This document shows, piece after piece, positions 1 through 4,579 of a stretch of 9,522 nucleotides of DNA. A model generated the notes under the pieces. It searched no databases, was not told the origin of the DNA, and worked only from the letters and a program-made list of their open reading frames with translations. The stretch is from Gammaproteobacteria bacterium (lineage in GTDB: Bacteria > Pseudomonadota > Gammaproteobacteria > Burkholderiales > Thiobacillaceae), in contig JAHJNP010000015.1 of assembly GCA_018820745.1 (NCBI GenBank), forward strand, positions 1-9,522. The letters are read 5' to 3'. Made by a program: the position numbers and the translations under genes. The first letter of the stretch is position 1. The number at the start of each line of letters is the position of its first letter.

Positions 1-750
1 GACGTGCACGCCGGCCGCCTGGTTTTTCAGGCCCTGGTTGGGCCAGAAAATCGCCAGCGGCAGATTGGGGCTTTTCTCCATCAGGCGGCCGAAGTAATAG
101 GTGTTGACCAGGGTGAGGTCGCACTGGCCGGCGGCCACGGCTTCCATCGCCTTGGTGTCGTCGGGGAAGGGCGAGGTCGCGAGGTTGGCGACCCAGCCGC
201 TGACGATGTCCTCGGTTTTGCCTTCGCCGTATTCGGTGATCATCATCGCCACCAGGCTCTGGTTGTAGACCTTCTTCGAAGTGCGCAGGCACAGGCGGCC
301 CTTCCATTTCGGGTGGGCCAGATCCTCGTAGGTCGACAGCTCGGCGGGTTTGACCTTGCTGGTGTTGTAGACCAGGGTGCGCGCGCGCACCGACAGGCCG
401 AACCATTCGTTGTCCGGATCGCGCAGGTGGGCCGGCACATTGGCCTGCAGGGTTTTCGAGCGAATCGGGCGCAGCAGGCCTTCTTCGGATGCCTGCCACA
501 GGTTGCCTGCGTCAACGGTCAACAGCACATCCGCCGGCGTGTTCCTGCCTTCGGCCTTGAGGCGCGCCATCAGCGGGCCTTCCTTGTCGGTGATGAACTT
601 GATCGCAACCCCGGTATCGCGGGTATAGGCGTCGAATAGCGGCTTGATCAGCTGTTCGTTGCGCGCGGAATACACCACCACTTCTTCAGCCAGTGCGGGC
701 AGGGAGGCGACTACGAGGGCCAGCGCAGCAAGCAGTTTGGTCGTTTTCAT
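1..750 (-). CDS. fbpA: Ferric-iron ABC transporter, periplasmic substrate-binding protein (FbpA/FutA type), C-terminus cut by window edge
   Basis: Periplasmic protein that would capture Fe3+ and deliver it to an inner-membrane ABC permease. The 250 visible codons read without a stop from the ATG at 750-748 to base 1. Residues 1-21 form a signal peptide (KTTK, hydrophobic stretch, cleavage after ALA). The mature protein opens with [12 protein letters not shown], the usual start of this family. The adjacent tyrosines Y218-Y219 (VNTYYFGRL) match the iron-binding pair of FbpA. Y27 and Y162 (VYNQSL) sit about where FutA-type proteins place further iron-ligand tyrosines. C154 and C210 could form a disulfide. 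Family members run about 330-350 residues, so roughly 90 are missing. A GAGGA ribosome site lies at 765-761, ten bases before the start. Permease and ATPase genes may follow beyond the left edge. The Fur-box promoter just upstream supports an iron role. Family call is firm; exact ligand is inference. Confidence 0.93.
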   Translation of the reverse strand, partial: MKTTKLLAALALVVASLPALAEEVVVYSARNEQLIKPLFDAYTRDTGVAIKFITDKEGPLMARLKAEGRNTPADVLLTVDAGNLWQASEEGLLRPIRSKTLQANVPAHLRDPDNEWFGLSVRARTLVYNTSKVKPAELSTYEDLAHPKWKGRLCLRTSKKVYNQSLVAMMITEYGEGKTEDIVSGWVANLATSPFPDDTKAMEAVAAGQCDLTLVNTYYFGRLMEKSPNLPLAIFWPNQGLKNQAAGVHV

Positions 751-784
751 GTCTGGTTGATCCTCAATGTATTAAGTGTTGTCA

Positions 785-813
785 ATCGTACTGTAAATGA
801 TAACCGTTATCAA
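785..813 (-). promoter_or_regulatory. Sigma70-type promoter of the ferric-iron binding protein gene
   Basis: On the minus strand a -35 element TTGATA (813-808) is followed by a 17-base spacer and a -10 element TACGAT (790-785; 4 of 6 consensus bases). Transcription would start near 778, giving a leader of about 28 bases to the ATG at 750. The DNA behind the -35 (814-830) is almost pure A/T and could act as an UP element. The spacer contains most of the Fur palindrome, so repressor binding would block polymerase directly. Seen in the sequence; activity is inferred. Confidence 0.6.
798..812. promoter_or_regulatory. Fur box (7-1-7 palindrome)
   Basis: TGATAAC-c-GTTATCA is a perfect 7-1-7 inverted repeat, differing from the classic Fur core TGATAAT-n-ATTATCA by one base per arm. 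Flanking bases (AA before, AT after) extend the 19-base match with one asymmetry. It overlaps the -35 element and spacer of the promoter for the ferric-iron binding protein. Fur-Fe2+ binding here would shut off iron uptake when iron is plentiful. Confidence 0.8.
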
Positions 814-822
814 TACATAAAT

Positions 823-840
823 AAAAAAATGAAGCGCTTC
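823..840 (-). terminator. Possible weak terminator after the unknown exported protein gene
   Basis: Reading the minus strand, seven bases past the TGA stop (850-848) lies the 10-base palindrome GAAGCGCTTC (840-831), followed one base later by seven T residues (829-823). The U-tract is good, but the palindrome can form only a 3-4 bp stem, so efficiency is doubtful. The same AT tract also serves as a candidate UP element for the next promoter. Confidence 0.25.
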
Positions 841-847
841 CTGGGAT

Positions 848-1528
848 TCATTTCCGCTCGAACTGGATCATGGTCTGCAATTCGCCCTCGAAAAGCGCCT
901 CCATCCGGATGGCGCCTGGCTGCTCGACGAGGTCCAGCCCTGGCTGCGCCGGCGGTGAAATGTCGAGCAGGGTCAGCGTCTGGGCCGGGTAGTCGACAGC
1001 CAGCGAGACCCGCATCGGGTAATAGCCATCCAGAAACTTGCGCATATAGGGGCCGTTGATCAGATTGAAATAGCCGTTTCCGGTGTTGCGCAGGGCACGG
1101 ATTTGCGCCGACAGACACAGCCGGGCACCCGGTTCGACATGGCGCAATTGCACGCTGGAACCTTCGATCCAGGCATCCTTGATGTGGCTAAAAGCGTCCA
1201 GCCGAAGATCGCGCACGAAACCCTCGCGGAAGGTGATCTGTGCGCTGGGTACCGCGTCGAGATGGTCGTGGCATTGCGACAGGCTGACCCAGCCGGAAGC
1301 CAGGCTGTCGGGCTCGATGCGGATGTGATTCTGGTGATGGTGGACCGGTTTGGCGGGCAAGCTTGCGAGGAACTGCAATTGCCCCTCGTTGACGGCGTCT
1401 GCGCTTTCAAAACTGAGATCCCTCGCGGCATGCGCCATGCCCGCACACAAAATCGCAGCCCCCAGCAGGCCGCACTGGATCAGGCGTGAGCCGGAACTAG
1501 TCGGGCACCATATCGGCGGATGGGTCAT
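848..1528 (-). CDS. Exported protein of unknown function, overlapping the NlpC/P60 gene
   Basis: I do not recognise this family. The reading frame gives 226 residues from the ATG at 1528-1526. The N-terminus has a short leader with R15, then a hydrophobic segment (about residues 16-33) ending in MAHA, a likely signal-peptidase I site after residue 34. The mature part begins ARDLSFESADAVNEGQ and is a soluble, probably beta-rich domain with aromatic and acidic patches (FNLINGPYMRKFLDGYY; LLDISPPAQPG). Mature cysteines occur in LSQCHDHLD and ARLCLSAQ and could pair in the periplasm. I see no lipobox, catalytic motif or repeat. The start is chosen because it is the nearest in-frame ATG preceding the signal peptide; it overlaps the end of the NlpC/P60 gene by 32 bases and has no clear ribosome site, so it probably relies on translational coupling. 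An envelope role beside the cell-wall hydrolase is inference. Confidence 0.75.
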   Translation of the reverse strand: MTHPPIWCPTSSGSRLIQCGLLGAAILCAGMAHAARDLSFESADAVNEGQLQFLASLPAKPVHHHQNHIRIEPDSLASGWVSLSQCHDHLDAVPSAQITFREGFVRDLRLDAFSHIKDAWIEGSSVQLRHVEPGARLCLSAQIRALRNTGNGYFNLINGPYMRKFLDGYYPMRVSLAVDYPAQTLTLLDISPPAQPGLDLVEQPGAIRMEALFEGELQTMIQFERK

Positions 1529-1976
1529 TGTCCGGTGGCGTGACGCGCCGCGCGCCGTCATACCGTTCGCGCCAGTAGCGGTCGTTGAGATTGGAAACCA
1601 TGACTGACCCCGAGCGGCTGCTCGCAGCATGTACAAAACGGTCATCGCCCAGATAAATTCCGACATGGGAAAACGCGCGATTGAGGGTATTGAAGAAGAC
1701 CAGATCGCCCGGCAGAAGTTCGGTTTGCGCCAGCGGCCGCGCGGCTTCGCTGATCGCGCGGCTGTCGCGCGGCAGCATGATGCCGGTTGTCTGCCGGAAC
1801 ACGTGGCCGACGAAGCCGCTGCAATCGAGCCCGGTCCCGGGCGACGTGCCGCCCAGGCGATACGGGCTGCCGACCAGGCTGACGGCATAGATCGGGATGT
1901 CTTCAGGCGGGGTGTTGGCACGAGCGGGCAGCGCCAGCAGCAACACCAACAGGGACAGCAGCGCGACAGGCTTCAT
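1497..1976 (-). CDS. Exported NlpC/P60 peptidoglycan endopeptidase
   Basis: Predicted cell-wall hydrolase that cuts peptide stems of peptidoglycan, typically the D-gamma-glutamyl-diaminopimelate bond or the meso-DAP cross-link, in the periplasm. It has 159 residues: signal peptide 1-20 (hydrophobic run, cleavage after ARA), then one NlpC/P60 domain. The catalytic cysteine is C52 in GLDCSGFVGHVF, the histidine H104 in SHVGIYLG, and the third polar residue H116 in RFVHAASS. The C52-H104-H116 spacing closely matches E. coli MepS (Spr). Other family marks are SPYRLGGTSP before the cysteine, PRDSRAIS, and LLPGDLVFF. There is no lipobox, SH3, LysM or other targeting domain, so it is a minimal soluble form. 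The start at 1976 gives a clean signal peptide, although no strong ribosome site precedes it. Divergent from the DUF6781-like gene across about 75 bases. Family certain; exact bond cleaved unknown. Confidence 0.93.
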   Translation of the reverse strand: MKPVALLSLLVLLLALPARANTPPEDIPIYAVSLVGSPYRLGGTSPGTGLDCSGFVGHVFRQTTGIMLPRDSRAISEAARPLAQTELLPGDLVFFNTLNRAFSHVGIYLGDDRFVHAASSRSGSVMVSNLNDRYWRERYDGARRVTPPDNDPSADMVPD

Positions 1977-1991
1977 GGGATAGCAATCTGC

Positions 1992-1999
1992 TCTATAGT
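1992..1999. promoter_or_regulatory. Possible shared, divergent -10 elements
   Basis: The gap between the divergent NlpC/P60 gene and the DUF6781-like gene contains CTATAG, which is its own complement. On the plus strand it gives TATAGT (1994-1999; 5 of 6 consensus), and on the minus strand TATAGA (1997-1992; 4 of 6). No convincing -35 hexamer lies at the right distance in either direction, so this is weak support for a divergent promoter. Confidence 0.22.
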
Positions 2000-2050
2000 T
2001 GAATCGGAAAATGGCCACATCCGGCGAGTCTTGACCTTGAGGACCACACC

Positions 2051-2737
2051 ATGAATGACGCCCCGCCCCCTGCACCTGAAACCAGTATCCTCGAAAATGC
2101 GCAGCTCAAGCAATTGCACGACGCGGCCGCGTCCGCCGCGTCCGAACCCGACCTGCACGAGCGGGTCCGCGAACTGACCGCGCGTGCGCTGCACGAACGC
2201 CGCCTGGCGCTGCAAAACATCGGTGAAATCGTCGGCGCGATCACCTCCGGCGTCGGCAGCGGACTCGCCGCGCGCGGCGGCGAGATGAAGGACGGCCTCA
2301 AGCAGGCTTGGGCCGGCATCGACGACGCCGTCGGCAATGCCGCGCAGGCGGCCTCCTACGCCCTGCAGGAAGCCGCCGCTCAGGGGAAGGCTTTCAAGGA
2401 CAACGAACTGAAGGCCAGCCTGGAACAGCTGCGCGACCTCGAGGCGCAGCTTGTCGACAGTCTGAAGCAGACCGCCAGCCAGTCCGGCGGCAAGCTGAAA
2501 GAAGAACTCGGTTACCTGAGCGACCACCTGAAACACAGCGGCTCCCGCACCGGCGAGCAGGTGCGGGAGGCCCTGCAACAGCTGGCGGGCGGCGTGAAAG
2601 CCGGCAGCGAGGCGGGACGCGCCGGGCTGAGCGAGACGGCGAGCACGGCCGTCGAGCGCCTGTCCCAGGTGGCGAGCGGCATTCTGGCGGCCTTGTCCGA
2701 TTCGCTCAAACGGCAGAGCGAGCGCCTGCGTTCCTGA
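2051..2737 (+). CDS. Cytoplasmic all-helical protein, DUF6781-like (phasin-like appearance)
   Basis: The 228-residue product resembles the betaproteobacterial DUF6781 group from memory; function is not known. There is no signal peptide, membrane segment or cysteine. After a proline-rich start (P5-P9) and P33, the rest (34-228) contains no proline and is rich in Ala, Gln, Glu, Leu and Lys, as expected of long amphipathic helices or coiled coils. Its general look recalls phasins, which coat polyhydroxyalkanoate granules, or apolipoprotein-like proteins. A central glycine-rich stretch (AITSGVGSGLAARGGEMKDG, about 63-82) could be a hinge. The start is supported by GAGGA at 2039-2043, seven bases before the ATG. 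It lies 5' of the UbiB-like gene on the same strand, separated by about 150 non-coding bases. A phasin role is only a structural analogy. Confidence 0.8.
   Translation: MNDAPPPAPETSILENAQLKQLHDAAASAASEPDLHERVRELTARALHERRLALQNIGEIVGAITSGVGSGLAARGGEMKDGLKQAWAGIDDAVGNAAQAASYALQEAAAQGKAFKDNELKASLEQLRDLEAQLVDSLKQTASQSGGKLKEELGYLSDHLKHSGSRTGEQVREALQQLAGGVKAGSEAGRAGLSETASTAVERLSQVASGILAALSDSLKRQSERLRS
2542..2569 (+). repeat. Perfect 10-bp inverted repeat inside the DUF6781-like gene
   Basis: CTCCCGCACC (2542-2551) and GGTGCGGGAG (2560-2569) are exact complements around an 8-base loop. The mRNA could form a very stable GC hairpin within the codons for SRTGEQVRE. There is no following U-tract, so it is not a standard terminator. 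It may be chance in GC-rich coding DNA. Confidence 0.5.
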
Positions 2738-2751
2738 CGGCATCACCTCGA

Positions 2752-2783
2752 ACGTGCCGGTAGCGGAAACGCGGCCGGCGCGT
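2752..2783 (+). terminator. Hairpin after the DUF6781-like gene; possible terminator lacking a U-tract
   Basis: Starting 14 bases after the TGA, ACGTGCCGG (2752-2760) pairs with CCGGCGCGT (2775-2783) over nine pairs including one G-U. Inside, GCG (2763-2765) pairs with CGC (2770-2772) around a GAAA loop, a stable GNRA-type tetraloop. No T-run follows, so it may be a 3'-end stabilising structure or an inefficient terminator rather than a classical one. Confidence 0.35.
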
Positions 2784-2797
2784 CGCTTGCGGGTACA
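2761..2797 (+). repeat. Tandem imperfect repeat, copy 1
   Basis: This unit shares, in order, TAGCGG, ACG, CCGGCG and the 12-base core CTTGCGGGTACA (2786-2797) with copy 2, which begins 55 bases later. The right-hand 23 bases match at 20 positions. It overlaps the hairpin at 2752-2783. Confidence 0.6.
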
Positions 2798-2815
2798 GCG
2801 GAGTCGTTGTCGCTT

Positions 2816-2853
2816 TAGCGGCTTACGAATCCGGCGTGCCCCTTGCGGGTACA
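2816..2853 (+). repeat. Tandem imperfect repeat, copy 2
   Basis: Second copy of the unit at 2761-2797, with one extra base in the left half. Its core CTTGCGGGTACA is at 2842-2853 and runs into the candidate -10 element of the UbiB-like gene. A local duplication that has since diverged explains both copies; function is unknown. Confidence 0.6.
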
Positions 2854-2855
2854 CT
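2850..2855 (+). promoter_or_regulatory. Candidate -10 element of the UbiB-like gene
   Basis: TACACT matches the -10 consensus at 4 of 6 positions and lies 34 bases before the ATG at 2890. The context TACACTCC is repeated 23 bases upstream of the helicase gene at 7797. No good -35 hexamer is seen 16-18 bases upstream, so support is modest. Confidence 0.3.
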
Positions 2856-2889
2856 CCTAGCGTTACCGATTCCAAAAAACAATCAAACG

Positions 2890-4569
2890 ATGCTCTGGGA
2901 AACCATTTCCGTCGTGCGCGACCTGCCGCGCTTGCATGAAATCGCCTCGGTGATGATTCGCTATGGCTGGGGCGATCTGGTGCGTGTCCTCGGCATCAGC
3001 GGCGCGCTGGAGCGTGCCGGGCGGGTGATGAACTGGCACAGCACCAGCGAGATCAGCCGGCTCGACGCGCCGGTGCGCATCCGCCGCGCACTGGAAGAGC
3101 TTGGGCCGACTTTCGTCAAGCTGGGCCAATTGCTGGCGACCCGGGTCGACATGTTTCCGCCGCAGTGGATTGCCGAATTCGAAAAGTTGCACAGCCAGGT
3201 GCCGGCGGTACCCTACGACATTCTGTACCCTGAGCTGTTGGCCGCACTCAAGGGCGAGCCCGGCGAGATATTTGCCGAATTCAGCGCGCAGCCGCTGGCG
3301 GCAGCGTCTATTGCACAGGTGCATCGCGCCATCCTCAAGGACGGCATGCCGGTCATCGTCAAAGTCCGTCGCCCCGGCATCGAGGGCGTAATCCGGGCCG
3401 ATCTGCGCATTCTGGAGCATGCCGCCAGGTTGCTGGAAAGCGAAATGCCGGATTCGCGGCGCTACGATCCGGTTCATATCGTCTCGCAGTTTCGCCGTTC
3501 GCTGAATCGCGAACTCGACCTGGCCAAGGAGGCGCGCAACATCGACCAATTCGCGCGCCGCTTCGCCGACGACCCGCTGGTGAAAATTCCCAGGGTGTAT
3601 TGGGAATTCACCAATGATCGGGTCAATGTTCAGGAGGAAATCGTCGGCCTGGCGGGGGTGGCGCCCGACAAGCTGCGAGCCGCCGGGCTCGATCCCAAGC
3701 TGCTGGCGGCGCGCGGTGCCGACACCGTGCTGCGTATGGTGCTGGAACACGGCTATTTTCATGCCGATCCGCATCCCGGCAATATCCTGTTCCTGCCCGA
3801 CAACCGCATCGGCGTCATCGATTTCGGCATGGTGGGGATGCTGACCCATCACCGCCGCAACCAGATAGTCGACATGCTGCATGCCCTGACGCGCAAGGAC
3901 GAACAGGCCATGCTGCAGGTCATGCTCGACTGGGGCGGCGATGCGTTGAGCGATGAAGACCGCCTGGCCTACGACGTCGCGGAACTGATGCAAAACTACG
4001 ACGACCTGCAGCTCAAGGATGTGAAGCTCGGTGCGTTGCTGAACGACGTCACGGCCTTGCTGCGCGACAACAATCTGGTGCTGCCGGCCGACCTGACCTT
4101 GCTGTTCAAGACGCTGATCACGCTGGAAGGATTGGGCCAGCAACTCGACCCCGAATTCCACATGATCGACCAGGTGACGCCGTTCGTGGAACGCATCATC
4201 CAGCAGCGCTACACGCCGCAGGCTTTGCTGGCACGCGGGCGCAAGAGCATGCGCGAGGCGTTCGAAGTGGTGGCTGATTTGCCGCGCGATCTGCAGCATC
4301 TGGTACGCGATATGCGACGGGGGCGGGTGAGGGTCGACCTCGACCTGAAGCGGCTGGACCATTTTGGCCACCAGCTGGACAGCGCCAGCAACCGGCTGAC
4401 CATGGGCATTCTGACCGCATCGCTGGTGGTGGGCTCCAGCATCATCATGACGGTGGAAGGTGGTCCTCAGCTATTCGGTCTGCCGTTGTTCGGCCTGCTG
4501 GGATTCCTGATCGCGTTTTTCAACAGCCTGTGGATCATCTTTTCCATCTGGCGCTCGGGCAAGCACTGA
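2890..4569 (+). CDS. ubiB: AarF/ABC1/UbiB-family atypical kinase with C-terminal membrane anchor
   Basis: The product has 559 residues, close to E. coli UbiB (about 546). UbiB supports ubiquinone biosynthesis at the inner membrane and belongs to the protein-kinase-like ABC1/ADCK family, whose members act mainly as ATPases. Family signatures are present in order: KLGQ motif (77-80), the Ala-rich nucleotide loop PLAAASIAQVHRA (136-147), a candidate ATP-contacting lysine K158 in VIVKVRRPG, the ELDLAKEARN segment (208-217), the catalytic loop HADPHPGN (291-298, with D293 and N298), and DFG (311-313). Two hydrophobic segments (about 503-520 and 528-554) form the C-terminal hairpin anchor. The ATG at 2890 starts the typical MLWETISVVRDL N-terminus; an in-frame GTG at 2836 would lie inside the upstream repeat and is less likely. 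No ribosome site is obvious. ubiE and ubiJ, its usual partners, are absent here, so it could be a UbiB paralogue. Family sure; exact role likely but unproven. Confidence 0.88.
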   Translation: MLWETISVVRDLPRLHEIASVMIRYGWGDLVRVLGISGALERAGRVMNWHSTSEISRLDAPVRIRRALEELGPTFVKLGQLLATRVDMFPPQWIAEFEKLHSQVPAVPYDILYPELLAALKGEPGEIFAEFSAQPLAAASIAQVHRAILKDGMPVIVKVRRPGIEGVIRADLRILEHAARLLESEMPDSRRYDPVHIVSQFRRSLNRELDLAKEARNIDQFARRFADDPLVKIPRVYWEFTNDRVNVQEEIVGLAGVAPDKLRAAGLDPKLLAARGADTVLRMVLEHGYFHADPHPGNILFLPDNRIGVIDFGMVGMLTHHRRNQIVDMLHALTRKDEQAMLQVMLDWGGDALSDEDRLAYDVAELMQNYDDLQLKDVKLGALLNDVTALLRDNNLVLPADLTLLFKTLITLEGLGQQLDPEFHMIDQVTPFVERIIQQRYTPQALLARGRKSMREAFEVVADLPRDLQHLVRDMRRGRVRVDLDLKRLDHFGHQLDSASNRLTMGILTASLVVGSSIIMTVEGGPQLFGLPLFGLLGFLIAFFNSLWIIFSIWRSGKH

Positions 4570-4579
4570 CACGCTGTCG

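Noticed and set aside
4..639. Plus-strand open frame of 211 codons
   Set aside because: It is the complement of the ferric-iron binding protein gene, which has a signal peptide, family motifs and a Fur-box promoter.
1529..1921. Upstream extension of the unknown exported protein's frame to an ATG at 1921
   Set aside because: The added residues are Arg/Ala/Ser-rich and are an out-of-frame shadow of the NlpC/P60 gene. They would also bury the signal peptide in the middle of the protein.
2761..2853. Two spaced repeats considered as a minimal CRISPR array
   Set aside because: Only two imperfect copies with an 18-base gap, uneven lengths and no cas genes nearby.
1973..2875. Minus-strand open frame of 300 codons
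   Set aside because: It is antisense to the DUF6781-like gene and crosses the non-coding repeat region. Its composition is that of a GC-rich shadow.
2836..2889. GTG at 2836 as the start of the UbiB-like protein
   Set aside because: It would add 18 residues from inside the tandem repeat and lie upstream of the candidate -10. The ATG at 2890 gives the usual family N-terminus.
2863..4371. Long minus-strand open frame of 502 codons
   Set aside because: It lies entirely antisense to the UbiB-like gene, whose motifs are unmistakable. The translation is a His/Gln/Arg-rich shadow with no recognisable domain.
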